Of a stretch of DNA of 64,000 bases, positions 42,177 through 51,212 are shown in pieces. The notes under the pieces were generated by a model. It was not told where the DNA came from. It was given only the letters and a program-made list of their open reading frames with translations, and did no database searches. The stretch spans positions 62,001 to 126,000 of the forward strand of contig CAZVHP010000003.1 in NCBI GenBank assembly GCA_964627305.1. The letters are read 5' to 3'. The DNA comes from WJKG01 sp964627305 (GTDB lineage: Bacteria > Zixibacteria > MSB-5A5 > GN15 > FEB-12). Made by a program: the position numbers and the translations under genes. How positions within the stretch are numbered: the stretch's first letter is position 1; the number at the start of each line of letters is the position of its first letter.

Positions 42177-43190
42177 ATGGAAAGTCGGGTATTGAGCGGT
42201 GTAACTTTGCTGCTGGTGGTGGTGGTCCTTGTCCTGGAGACCGGGGCGACCGAGCCGGAGCCGGTGAGGCGGTTGTGGGCGGAGTACTATTTCGACAACC
42301 AGCGATACATACCGCAGGCGGATTCGGCGCTGGTGCGGGCGCGGGCTCAGTTGACCGGGTATTTAGGGGAGATAGAGATACCGCCGGTGAAGGTGTACCT
42401 GGTGGACGACCTTGAGCGTTTTGAGCGCCTGATTGGCGGTCGGTTTCCGGAATGGGGGGCGGCGGCGGCCCTGCCGGCCCGGGGGATGATCGTGATCAAG
42501 TCGCCGGACAGGCACCGCCTGGGCAAGTCGCTGACGGAGCTGGTGGGTCACGAGTACACGCATATCGTGCTGGCCCACAAGGCGGCTTTCGCGCCGATTC
42601 CGCGCTGGTTCAACGAGGGGCTGGCGATGCTGGTGGGGATGGACTGGAGTTGGGAGAACAACATGGCCATGAGCAAGGCCGGGGCGATGGGGCAGTTCAT
42701 TTCGCTGACGGAGATCGACCGGGTGAACAGTTTCACCGGCCCCCGGGCGCAGCTTGCGTATGGGCAGTCGTACCTTGCCGTGAGGTACCTGAGGGAGAAT
42801 TATGGTGACAGTTCGCTGGTGCGGTTTGTGTCGACGCTGGCTGTGGGGGGGAGTGTCGATGATGCCCTGATGGCGGCGACCGGGTCGACCCTGAGCGAGT
42901 TCGAGACGGAGTATCATGTGTTTTTGACAGAGCATTATAACCTTGTGAGTTTGTTTACGAATACCATGCTGTTCTGGCTGTTTCTGGCCCTGCTGGTGGT
43001 GGTCGGGTTCTTTGTGAAGTACCGTCAACGACGGAAGTACTATGAGAAATGGGAAGAGGACGAGAAGTTGCACTCGACCGATTTCGATTACGGCGATCCC
43101 GAGCGTCCTGAGCAGGCCGACCACGACGACGATGTCGACTATGACGATGATGTCGAGTATGACGACGATGATGAGCCATGGCGCGGCTGA
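42177..43190 (+). CDS. Membrane-anchored zinc metallopeptidase (peptidase MA-like)
   Basis: 337 residues: signal sequence (7-24), a periplasmic gluzincin domain with H125-E-Y-T-H129 and the third ligand E147 in WFNEGLA, then a C-terminal membrane helix (about 262-280). The cytoplasmic tail is extremely acidic, mostly Asp. The layout is that of the peptidase MA family, relatives of M1 aminopeptidases whose substrates are unknown. The gene overlaps the acyltransferase gene by 13 bases, suggesting a common envelope role. Ribosome site TTGGAG lies close to the ATG. Confidence 0.75.
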   Translation: MESRVLSGVTLLLVVVVLVLETGATEPEPVRRLWAEYYFDNQRYIPQADSALVRARAQLTGYLGEIEIPPVKVYLVDDLERFERLIGGRFPEWGAAAALPARGMIVIKSPDRHRLGKSLTELVGHEYTHIVLAHKAAFAPIPRWFNEGLAMLVGMDWSWENNMAMSKAGAMGQFISLTEIDRVNSFTGPRAQLAYGQSYLAVRYLRENYGDSSLVRFVSTLAVGGSVDDALMAATGSTLSEFETEYHVFLTEHYNLVSLFTNTMLFWLFLALLVVVGFFVKYRQRRKYYEKWEEDEKLHSTDFDYGDPERPEQADHDDDVDYDDDVEYDDDDEPWRG

Positions 43191-44062
43191 CGCACAGGCT
43201 TGAGTACGTTCTGGCGCGTGCTGTGCAGATGGCGGCGCAGCCGCTGAGTATGGCTGCTGCAGACCGGGTTGGAGCGGGCCTGGGGCGGGTGATGTACCAT
43301 GTGCTGGGGTCGCGGCGACGGATAGCGGCGGACAATATCAGGTGTACGATTGGCGGGGAGTGGGGGGCTGATGAGGTCGAGGAGCTGGTGCGTCGGGTGT
43401 TTGGCAATCTTGGGCGGACCCTGCTGGAGACAGCACGGCTGGGGAGATATCGTCCGGAGCGGATAGGCGACCTGGTGGCGGGGGCCGGGGGGGAACACTT
43501 GCGCCGGGCGCACGAGCGCGGGAAGGGGGCGGTTTTGGCTGTGGCGCACTATGGCAACTGGGAGTTGGCCGGCAGTTGGGGGTTGTCGCTGGGATACCAG
43601 ATTGATTACCTGACGGGTATTCAGCACAACCCGTTGGTTGATGGTCTTATACAACGTGCTCGCGGCCAGTTGGGGGTGGGTTTGATTCCGTCCCGCGGGG
43701 CCCTTCGTGGAGTACTTAAGGCGTTGAAGGACAACCACTTTGTGGCGTTTGCGTGTGATCAGCACGCGCCTCGGAACGCGATTGTCATTGAGTTTCTGGG
43801 GCGGAAGGCGGCGGTGGCGATCGGTCCGGCGCAGTTTGCGATTCGGGCCGACTGTCCCATATTGCCGTTTGGGTTTCGCCGGGAGCGATACGATCGGCAT
43901 ATCATTACGGCGGGCGAGCCGGTGTATCCGCCGCATTCGGGTGATGAGAAGGCGGATATCAGGCAGATGACATTGGCTTATTCGCGGTTCTTCGAGCAGC
44001 AGATCCGGGCGTATCCTGACCAGTGGATGTGGACGCACCGGCGGTGGAAACTGGGTGAGTGA
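43178..44062 (+). CDS. LpxL/HtrB-type lipid A acyltransferase
   Basis: 294 residues, membrane-associated acyltransferase of the lysophospholipid/lipid A late-acyltransferase family. The catalytic H-x4-E is present as H124-Y-G-N-W-E129, and a DQHAPR segment near 188-193 matches the second family block. Members add secondary acyl chains to lipid A precursors or act on phosphatidylinositol mannosides, so the organism likely makes lipid A. The ATG at 43178 lies inside the end of the metallopeptidase gene. Acyl chain and acceptor are unknown. Confidence 0.85.
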   Translation: MARLTHRLEYVLARAVQMAAQPLSMAAADRVGAGLGRVMYHVLGSRRRIAADNIRCTIGGEWGADEVEELVRRVFGNLGRTLLETARLGRYRPERIGDLVAGAGGEHLRRAHERGKGAVLAVAHYGNWELAGSWGLSLGYQIDYLTGIQHNPLVDGLIQRARGQLGVGLIPSRGALRGVLKALKDNHFVAFACDQHAPRNAIVIEFLGRKAAVAIGPAQFAIRADCPILPFGFRRERYDRHIITAGEPVYPPHSGDEKADIRQMTLAYSRFFEQQIRAYPDQWMWTHRRWKLGE

Positions 44063-44181
44063 GGCAACTTTCGGAGGGTTGAATCGTTAGAAAGAGGTGA
44101 AATTCGGCCGATGGTGCCGCCGGGCACAGGTCGAAGGCGCGGTGGATTCATGCGTTGGTAATGGCTGAAAGGACAGGTTGC

Positions 44182-45438
44182 GTGAAGAAGTACATTTATG
44201 TCGCGGTGGCGGCGGCGCTGGTGTTGATTGGTTATCTTGTTGTCAATGCGATATTTACGCCTTCGTATGACATTCCGACAGCCCGGGTTGAGAAGGGGGA
44301 GTTTGTCATCGCGCTCAATGAAAACGGGGAGATCGATGCCAAGAATGCGGTGACGTTGTCGGCGCCGAGGATTCGCGGGCTTCAGATTACGTGGTTGGCG
44401 CCGGAGGGATCTATTGTCGAGAAGGGGGATGCGATCATTCGTTTCGATGCCACGCAGCAGACGGCGGAACTGGCTGAGCATGAGTCCGACCTGAAGATCA
44501 AGCGGGCGGCTTTGGAGCGGGCGCGCAAGGAGTATACGATCCAGGAAAAGCAGTTGAAGCTGGATTTGGAAAAGGCGCGCCGTTCGTATGACGAGAAGAA
44601 GCACGAGGCGCCGCGAATTGCCGAGGAGGCCCGGCTGGAGCTTGAGGTCGCGGAGCTGAATTTCAATGCCAAGCTGGAGCAGCTTAAGGGGGATGTGGAG
44701 AAGTTCGAGGTGGAAGTTGCCCGTGCCGAGGATAAGGTACGGCTGGCGCGCCGGGAGCTGGACCAGATGACGATGTATGCGCCGTTGCCGGGTCTGGTGG
44801 TGTACCTGTCGATCTGGAAGGGAGGCTCGCAGGGGAAGGTGCAGGAGGGTGACTCGCCGTGGCCGGGACAGGGGCTGGTGAATATACCGGACTTGTCGGA
44901 GATGATCGTCAACACGACGGTCAGCGAGGTTGACGCCAACAAGGTGGATACCGGCCAGGAGGTGATCGTGAAGCTGGACGCGCTGCCAGACCGGGAGTAT
45001 GTCGGCCGGGTGATATCCAAGAGCACGCTGGCGCGCAAGAAGGACTATTCCTCGCGGATCAATGTGTTTGATGTCGAGGTGTTGATTACTGACAATGATG
45101 AGCAGCTCAAGCCGGGGATGTCGGCCTCGTGCCGGATCGTGGTGCAGCGGATTCCGGAAGTAGTGTCGGTTCCGCTGGAGGCGGTATTCGAGCGTGACGG
45201 GCAGACGGTTGTCTTTATGGAGAACAAGAAGAAGCGGGAGGTGACGGTGGGGCGCCGCAACGACATGTCGATCGAGATTGTCGAGGGACTTGCCGGCGGT
45301 GAGCAGATATGTCTGGTGGACCCGACGCTTGACGAGCCGGGGCTTCCGGGGGACAGGGCCACGGAACCGGAGATCAACACCTCCAGTCAGGCCGGCCGTG
45401 GTGAGGCGAGGGACCGCGGCGGACGTCGCGGGCGGTGA
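44182..45438 (+). CDS. Periplasmic adaptor subunit, MacA/HlyD family
   Basis: 418 residues from the GTG at 44182, preceded by AAAGGA at 8 bases; a TTG at 44155 is the alternative. A membrane anchor (about 4-24) is followed by a lipoyl-like half motif, a long alpha-hairpin (about 95-200, charged coiled coil), the second lipoyl half with a P-x-GLV segment, a beta-barrel and a membrane-proximal domain. The protein bridges an inner-membrane pump and TolC. It is followed by an ABC permease and a TolC gene, so the three form an efflux or export complex. Confidence 0.87.
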   Translation: MKKYIYVAVAAALVLIGYLVVNAIFTPSYDIPTARVEKGEFVIALNENGEIDAKNAVTLSAPRIRGLQITWLAPEGSIVEKGDAIIRFDATQQTAELAEHESDLKIKRAALERARKEYTIQEKQLKLDLEKARRSYDEKKHEAPRIAEEARLELEVAELNFNAKLEQLKGDVEKFEVEVARAEDKVRLARRELDQMTMYAPLPGLVVYLSIWKGGSQGKVQEGDSPWPGQGLVNIPDLSEMIVNTTVSEVDANKVDTGQEVIVKLDALPDREYVGRVISKSTLARKKDYSSRINVFDVEVLITDNDEQLKPGMSASCRIVVQRIPEVVSVPLEAVFERDGQTVVFMENKKKREVTVGRRNDMSIEIVEGLAGGEQICLVDPTLDEPGLPGDRATEPEINTSSQAGRGEARDRGGRRGR

Positions 45439-45448
45439 CCGGTCGAGT

Positions 45449-46756
45449 ATGGAGTATCTCGGTTCGTACCAGGTAGCGCTTGACCAGTTGTGGGCGCATA
45501 AGCTTCGCACCCTGCTGACGATGCTGGGTGTGATTTTTGGGGTGGGGGCGGTGATTTCGATGCTGTCGATCGGGGAGGGAGCCAAGCGCGAGGCGCTGGA
45601 GCAGATTTCGATCCTGGGGATTAATAATGTCATTGTGAATGTCAAGACACCCGACGAGAGTGGGGCATCCGACATCGGTCTGGCGCGGTCGCCGGGGTTG
45701 ACGCTGGCCGACGCGGAGAACATTGCGGTTTTTGATGACATGGTAGAGAATATTGTGCCGCAGCGCTTTGAGGAGGCACGTCGGGTGTATTACGGGTCGC
45801 ACCAGTCCCCGGCCCGGGTGGTGTCGACGACGCCGGACTACGTGTTCAGCTCGTCGATAGAGGTTGAGACCGGGCGGTTCATAACGCCTGCGGACATGCG
45901 GGATTTCTCACAAGTGTGCGTGCTGGGGGCCAAGACGAAACGGGAGTTGTTTGCTTTCGAGGACCCGCTGGGCAAGACGGTGCGGATCGGGGATCTGGAC
46001 TTCACGGTCGTCGGGGTGATGGCGGACAAGTATATCGGCCGGGGGAAAGTGGAGGGGTTTGAACTGAAGAACCTCAACGAGGATGTGTACATTCCGTTTG
46101 CGACCGCCAGGAAGAAGATGGATCGGTACTATCCCGGTTTCGGCTACAGTATGCAGAGCACGGGTTGGTCGACATCGGTCAGCACGCAGACGCAGAACTT
46201 CAATATCCCAGAGATAGACCAGTTGACGATCACCGTGACGGACCTGAAGCACGTGCAGGCGGTAACGAAGCTGGTGGAGCGGATATTGAGTCGCCGTCAT
46301 TTCGGGGTTGACGATTACGAGATCGTGGTACCGGAATCGCTGTTGCGGCAGACGCAGAAGACGCAGCGGATATTCAATATAGTGATGGGGGCGATTGCCG
46401 GTATCTCGCTGCTGGTGGGCGGGATCGGGATCATGAATATCATGCTGGCGACGGTGCTGGAGCGGACGCGCGAGATCGGGGTGCGACGGGCCGTGGGGGC
46501 GCGGCAGGGGGATATCATGCGTCAGTTTTTGATCGAGGCGGTTATCATTTGTCTGATCGGGTGTGCGATTGGCATCGCGGTGGGGTTGGTGCTGGCCAAA
46601 GTGATTTCGTACTACGCTGAGTGGCCGACGATAGTGAGTATTTTCTCGATTGTGCTGGCGGTTGGCGTTTCGACGGCAGTGGGTGTGGGTTTCGGTCTGT
46701 ATCCGGCGCGGAAGGCGGCCCGTCAGGATGTGATCGAGGCGCTTCGTTACGAGTAG
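45449..46756 (+). CDS. MacB-like ABC transporter permease
   Basis: 435 residues: N-terminal membrane helix (LRTLLTMLGVIFGVGAVISM), a large periplasmic MacB-type domain (about 60-300), then three membrane helices with the ERTREIGVRRAVGA coupling stretch near 350. The protein lacks the ATPase domain that full-length MacB carries at its N-terminus, and no separate ATPase gene is in this operon. MacB-type systems drive export across the outer membrane through TolC mechanically, without moving substrate through the inner membrane. The ATG at 45449 lies 11 bases after the adaptor gene. Confidence 0.87.
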   Translation: MEYLGSYQVALDQLWAHKLRTLLTMLGVIFGVGAVISMLSIGEGAKREALEQISILGINNVIVNVKTPDESGASDIGLARSPGLTLADAENIAVFDDMVENIVPQRFEEARRVYYGSHQSPARVVSTTPDYVFSSSIEVETGRFITPADMRDFSQVCVLGAKTKRELFAFEDPLGKTVRIGDLDFTVVGVMADKYIGRGKVEGFELKNLNEDVYIPFATARKKMDRYYPGFGYSMQSTGWSTSVSTQTQNFNIPEIDQLTITVTDLKHVQAVTKLVERILSRRHFGVDDYEIVVPESLLRQTQKTQRIFNIVMGAIAGISLLVGGIGIMNIMLATVLERTREIGVRRAVGARQGDIMRQFLIEAVIICLIGCAIGIAVGLVLAKVISYYAEWPTIVSIFSIVLAVGVSTAVGVGFGLYPARKAARQDVIEALRYE

Positions 46757-46866
46757 CAGGTGTGTCCTGAGTCGATCTTGAGTGAGTTTGTGAGTGAGGT
46801 TATGTGTGCAGTCGGGTGTCGGGCATTGATTACGAGATGTGAGAGGATAGTGAGAGGATAGTGAGC

Positions 46867-48330
46867 ATGGCATGTTTCGCAGGCGGGCGGTTGGCCCTGA
46901 TGGTAGTAGGATCACTGGTGGCTGTAGCGGTCTCTCCGGGTTTGGCGCGTGATCTGAGTTTTGCCGAGGCGATGCGCATGGCGGTGGGGCAGACGAGTCG
47001 GGGGGCGATCATCGCAGGTGATCTGGAGGTGGCGGAGAAGCGGTATTTCGCGGAGCGGATTACGTTTTATGTGCCGAAGGTATCGATCAATTCCTCCTTG
47101 CCATCGTACAGTTCGGAGCAGTCGTTTCGATTGTGGGGTCAGCCGACCAAGGAGACAGTGAAGACCTCGGATCTTGATTTCACCTCCAATATCCAGCTCA
47201 AGCAGAGCCTGTTCACCGGTGGCGAGCTGACCGCGCGGGCGAATCTTCTGAGCAACGAGTCGAGTTACCCGTTGTGGGGTAACCCGGGGATGCGAATTGA
47301 TGAGTCGACGCTGCGGGGCTTTTTCGATTTCGAGCTGACACAACCGGTTTTGAAGCCCTCGGAGAATCGTCATGCGCTCAACAACAGCCGGGACAACTAC
47401 CGCCTGGCGGAGCTTACGCGGGTGGAGGAACAGTCGGCGTTGAGACGAGAGATTGCGGAGGCGTATTTCGGGGTTCTGCAGACAGACCTGCGGACTGAGA
47501 TCGCACAGGCGAAGCTTCGTTCGGCCCGGTTGCAGTCCGAGATAGACTCAGTCAAGCATGTTGATGAAGTGGTGTCTGAGGAGACGTGGTTGATGTCGGC
47601 CTCGGCGCGGATCGATGCCGAGCTGGCGCTGGTGGAGATCGAGAATGAGGCTGCCGAGAAGAACCGGGAGCTGGCCAGTCTGCTGGATCAGGATGTGACC
47701 GAGGAGATCGCGCCGCAGGTCCCCTTCCCGGAGCGTTTTGCCGAGGGTGAGAAGGCGGCGTATCTGCAGGAGTGGAAGGAGTCGATTCCGATCCGTCGCG
47801 CGAGCCTTGAATGGGAGAAGGCGCGTCGCAATGCGGACTATCAGAGCAGTTCGCTTGGGATCAACGGTGACCTCCGGGCGAGTTACTCGATGGGGCGCGG
47901 CCGGGTTGAATCCGACGCCAGCGCCGATGACGACCAGATCAAGACGTCTTCGTGGGGCATATCGCTGAACGTGACGTTTCCGGTGTTTGACGGGGGTGCT
48001 TCGGGGGCGACGGTGCGGGCGGCGGAGATAGAGGCCGACAAGAAGCGTCTGGAGTATGAGCGGGCGGAGAAGTCGGCGCGGGCGGAGATTGTCAATCTGG
48101 TCAGCCGGGTGGAGGTTGGTTATCGCAAGCTGGAGGTTGTGCGCAAGCAGATCGATCTGTCGCGGGAGCGGCTGGACATATCGGAGTATCGTTTCAACGA
48201 CGGGCAGATATCGGAGATCGAGTATCTTGCGGCGCGCGTTGCGTTTCTGGAGGCCCGGGACAAGTATCTGGAGGAGTTGAAGCAGTATCTGCTTGACAGG
48301 ATTGCTCTTGAGGGCAAGTATTCGGTCTGA
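46867..48330 (+). CDS. TolC-family outer-membrane efflux protein
   Basis: 487 residues: signal peptide, then two structural repeats of long helices and short beta strands as in TolC. Evidence is the helical composition with RAEIVNLVSRVEVGYRK-type segments near 400 and the N-terminal LSFAEAMRMAV start typical of the family. I chose the ATG at 46867, with GAGG nine bases upstream; GTG at 46861 is possible. Just upstream, GTGAGAGGATA occurs twice in tandem and duplicates the ribosome-site region. The stop overlaps the next ATG (TGATG). Confidence 0.85.
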   Translation: MACFAGGRLALMVVGSLVAVAVSPGLARDLSFAEAMRMAVGQTSRGAIIAGDLEVAEKRYFAERITFYVPKVSINSSLPSYSSEQSFRLWGQPTKETVKTSDLDFTSNIQLKQSLFTGGELTARANLLSNESSYPLWGNPGMRIDESTLRGFFDFELTQPVLKPSENRHALNNSRDNYRLAELTRVEEQSALRREIAEAYFGVLQTDLRTEIAQAKLRSARLQSEIDSVKHVDEVVSEETWLMSASARIDAELALVEIENEAAEKNRELASLLDQDVTEEIAPQVPFPERFAEGEKAAYLQEWKESIPIRRASLEWEKARRNADYQSSSLGINGDLRASYSMGRGRVESDASADDDQIKTSSWGISLNVTFPVFDGGASGATVRAAEIEADKKRLEYERAEKSARAEIVNLVSRVEVGYRKLEVVRKQIDLSRERLDISEYRFNDGQISEIEYLAARVAFLEARDKYLEELKQYLLDRIALEGKYSV

Positions 48331-49373
48331 TGGCCAGAAAGATACTCATCCGTACGCCCAATCATCTGGGCGACTGCATCATGGCGCTGCCCATGATCAG
48401 CGAGGCGCGCGAGGCGCACCCCGGGGGTGTGGTGACAGTGCTCGTGCCGGAGAACCTTGCGGATCTGTTTCGAGGCAATCCTGCTATCGACGAGCTGCTG
48501 GTTATCCCGGCGCGGTACGTTCACGGTCTGGCGGGGGTACTGAAGATAAGGGACATCGTAGCTTCGGGCGACTATGATGTCGGCTATGTTCTGCCGCCAT
48601 CGTTCGGGGCAGCCTCTGCGTTCAAGCTGGCCGGGGTGAAGCTTCGGATCGGTTACATTGCGGATGGGCGAAGGCTGCTGCTGAATAAACCCTTGCCACT
48701 GCCCACGCCGCTGAATTCGGCGCATCGCAGCGAGACCTATTTCAACCTTCTGCGCCGGGGGGCCGGGGTTGATCTGACTTACACGCCGCCCAAGCTGTTT
48801 CTCAATGATCAGGATATTGTGCAGGCGATCGAGTTGCTGGGGCGGTTCGGTGTGGCCGAGGAGGAGCCATACGCAGTGTTTGCACACCGGGCGGTGGCCG
48901 AATCGCGCCGCTGGGGTGTCGCGAACTACACCGAGCTGGCCAAGCGGACGGTTTCCGAGCGCGGGTTGAAGGTGGTGCTGATCGGGGGGCCGGAAGATGA
49001 GGTCGAGGGTGAGCGGATTGGTGCCTCGGGCGGAGCGAGCCAGGTTGTGAACCTGGCCGGGAAAACGAGTTTGCGGGAGGTGGCGGCGGTGCTTTCGCGG
49101 GCGCGGTTTTTCGTGGGGAATGATTCCGGTCCGGCGCACCTGGCGGCTGCGGTCGGGGCGCCGGTGGTGGTATTGTCGGGGGCAGATGATCCGAAAGAGA
49201 CCTCGCCGGTGACGCCGCGCAAGGCGCTGGTGTACCTGAGCGATCTGGAATGTATCAGCTGTGTGAAGAACACCTGTCCGCTCAAGGGGGAGTTGCATAT
49301 GCAGTGTATGCGCCTTATTACTGTCAATCAGGTTGAGGCGGCGATGGCGCGTTTGTTGGCTCTGGATCATTAG
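48330..49373 (+). CDS. Glycosyltransferase family 9, heptosyltransferase-like
   Basis: 347 residues with GT-B fold. The N-terminal RTPNHLGDCIMALPM motif and the C-terminal VGNDSGPAHLAAAVGAPVV block are hallmarks of heptosyltransferases that add heptose to the lipopolysaccharide core, the latter binding the nucleotide sugar. A CISCVKNTCPLKG segment near the end gives cysteines common in this family. WaaF (heptosyltransferase II) is the closest named type, though acceptor specificity cannot be read. Translationally coupled to the TolC gene. Confidence 0.85.
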   Translation: MARKILIRTPNHLGDCIMALPMISEAREAHPGGVVTVLVPENLADLFRGNPAIDELLVIPARYVHGLAGVLKIRDIVASGDYDVGYVLPPSFGAASAFKLAGVKLRIGYIADGRRLLLNKPLPLPTPLNSAHRSETYFNLLRRGAGVDLTYTPPKLFLNDQDIVQAIELLGRFGVAEEEPYAVFAHRAVAESRRWGVANYTELAKRTVSERGLKVVLIGGPEDEVEGERIGASGGASQVVNLAGKTSLREVAAVLSRARFFVGNDSGPAHLAAAVGAPVVVLSGADDPKETSPVTPRKALVYLSDLECISCVKNTCPLKGELHMQCMRLITVNQVEAAMARLLALDH

Positions 49374-49430
49374 CGCATCGGTAATTTCGGCATCAAGCGA
49401 CGGGGGGAGTGGTTTCGTATCACATTTACC

Positions 49431-50585
49431 ATGTCCAGCGAATTACTGTCAACGGTAGCTCTGGTTCGGGCGGAGAGCTACGAACGCGATCGGGTCGACC
49501 AGGCTGTCGCCGACGCTGTCGGGCGTCTCGGTGGCTGGGGGCGGTATGTCTGTCCGGGGATGACGGTTCTTCTCAAGCCGAATATGCTTTCGCCGCGTCA
49601 TCCGGATCAGGCTGTTACCACACATCCGCAAGTGGTGGCGGCGGTCGCCCGTCAGGTGAGAGCCTGCGGAGCGCGCGTATTGGTGGGGGACTCACCCTCG
49701 GCGGTCAAATGGGATATCGAGCGGGTGTGGCGTGAGACAGGGCTTCGGCAGGCTTCCCGGGAGGAGGGGTTCGAGCTGGTGAATTTCGAGGCGGCGGGCA
49801 GCCGGGCGGTGGCGATCGACACGCGCGTGTTTCACATTGCCCGGCCGGTTCTGGAGGCAGACCTGGTGATCAATGTGCCGAAGCTGAAGACGCACACGCT
49901 GACTTTGCTTTCCGGTGCGCTGAAGAACATGTATGGTTCGATCCCGGGGTTTCGGAAAGCCCTGTGGCATAAGGATGCGCCGCGGCCGAGGGACTTCTCG
50001 CAGGTGATTGTGGACGTTTTTTCGGCGGTGCAGCCGCAGTTGACGATCATGGATGCGGTGGTGGCTATGCAGGGGGATGGTCCCTCGGCAGGGCGGCCAT
50101 ACCGGCTGGGGCTGGTGCTGGCCTCGACGGACGCGGTTGCGGTCGATACGGTGGCCTGCCGTTTGATCGGGTTGCGTCCGGAGAAGGTGCACATGATCCG
50201 TCTGGCTGCCGAGGCCGGTCTGGGGATGGGGCACAGCGAGGCGATTGAGGTGGTGGGCGAGGCAGTCAGGCCGGTGCGGAAGGGGACATTCCGGCTGCCA
50301 TCGAACGCGATCATGGAACTGCTGCCGCCGGTGCTTGTTAATCTGGCAGGGCCGTTGTTCTGGATGCGTCCGAAAGTGGACGCCGCTCGGTGCACCGGAT
50401 GTCAGAAGTGCATTGAGGCGTGTCCGGTCGGTGCCCTGAGTGTCGATGGCGCCATGCCGCGCATCAATCATCATGTATGTGTCACCTGCTGGTGTTGCCA
50501 CGAGATATGCCCGGAACAGGCGGTTGGGATTGAGAAGTCCTGGCTGGCGCGGCGGTTGACCGCAGACAGCCTCCGAGGCGTCTGA
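49431..50585 (+). CDS. DUF362 protein with two 4Fe-4S ferredoxin motifs
   Basis: 384 residues. The DUF362 domain (about 5-290) has KPNML, GDSPSAVKWD, NVPKLKTH and LKNMYGSIPG segments. The C-terminus carries two clusters, C-x2-C-x2-C-x3-CP and C-x2-C-x2-C-x3-CP, each binding one 4Fe-4S. Members are soluble redox or iron-sulfur proteins of unresolved function, frequent in anaerobes. The start lacks a close ribosome site; GGGGGAG is about 25 bases away. It stands alone after the heptosyltransferase. Confidence 0.82.
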   Translation: MSSELLSTVALVRAESYERDRVDQAVADAVGRLGGWGRYVCPGMTVLLKPNMLSPRHPDQAVTTHPQVVAAVARQVRACGARVLVGDSPSAVKWDIERVWRETGLRQASREEGFELVNFEAAGSRAVAIDTRVFHIARPVLEADLVINVPKLKTHTLTLLSGALKNMYGSIPGFRKALWHKDAPRPRDFSQVIVDVFSAVQPQLTIMDAVVAMQGDGPSAGRPYRLGLVLASTDAVAVDTVACRLIGLRPEKVHMIRLAAEAGLGMGHSEAIEVVGEAVRPVRKGTFRLPSNAIMELLPPVLVNLAGPLFWMRPKVDAARCTGCQKCIEACPVGALSVDGAMPRINHHVCVTCWCCHEICPEQAVGIEKSWLARRLTADSLRGV

Positions 50586-50648
50586 GCCTTCGCGGCGCGG
50601 ACTCTGGCGCAGTTTGTGCGCCGATGTCGGATAAGGTTAATATATTGC

Positions 50649-50678
50649 TTGACAACGTATAAGGTGTGATAGTATACT
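50649..50678 (+). promoter_or_regulatory. Sigma-70-type promoter of the small secreted protein
   Basis: TTGACA (50649-50654) and TATACT (50673-50678) are 18 bases apart, the clearest sigma-70 pair in the window. The start is expected near 50685, giving a 140-base leader before the ATG at 50826. Confidence 0.7.
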
Positions 50679-50825
50679 GTGAGTGGCAGAATATGCGCTT
50701 TACACACCATTGCTGTTCAATTGATATTCGGCACTGTTTTTTCTGATGTATATAGCACCACGCCAGTGGTTTACAGCGACAGACAGATATATCACCATAA
50801 GTTTCTCTTTTAAGGAGGCAAGGCC

Positions 50826-51167
50826 ATGAAACGTTCGCGCTTGATAGCGTTGCTGTTGATGCTATCGTTGCTTTGTGCCTGCTTTGTCTCGGCCCCTGTA
50901 TTGGCCGAACATCCCTGGGATGCTGATGCCGGCGGTGGTTCTTCCAGCGGTATCGGTCAGACGATGGTTGATTCCTCGCAGCCTCCAGCCAATGGCGGTC
51001 CCGGGAATACCAATCAGTCGACCAGTGGTGAGGCTGATCCGCAAGTCAGTCTGCTGGGCTGGCTGTGGGAGCTGATGATGGAGTTTGGGCGCGGCCTGAT
51101 TTGTGGCGGCGCATCGACCGGCAGCAGTACTGTTGCCACCGACGCCCCGGCCGGCTCGGGCAAGTAG
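50826..51167 (+). CDS. Small secreted protein, function unknown
   Basis: 113 residues with a Sec signal peptide (RLIALLLMLSLLCACFVSA, cleavage after VLA). The mature 85 residues begin with HPWDADAGGG, continue as low-complexity Ser/Gly/Pro/Asn and end with a short hydrophobic-amphipathic stretch (LLGWLWELMMEFGRGL). The ribosome site is strong (AAGGAGG). A TPR-GAF-sigma-54 activator follows after 45 bases in the same direction. No family recognised; an exported signal peptide precursor or surface protein are both possible. Confidence 0.7.
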   Translation: MKRSRLIALLLMLSLLCACFVSAPVLAEHPWDADAGGGSSSGIGQTMVDSSQPPANGGPGNTNQSTSGEADPQVSLLGWLWELMMEFGRGLICGGASTGSSTVATDAPAGSGK

Positions 51168-51212
51168 AAGGATCCTATCAGGTAAATCCGAAACACGGAC
51201 GGGAACGATTTA

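Noticed and set aside
43978..45741. 587-codon open frame on the minus strand
   Set aside because: It lies opposite the acyltransferase, adaptor and permease genes, whose protein families are clear. Its product is rich in Arg, His, Leu and Pro, which is typical of antisense frames in GC-rich DNA.
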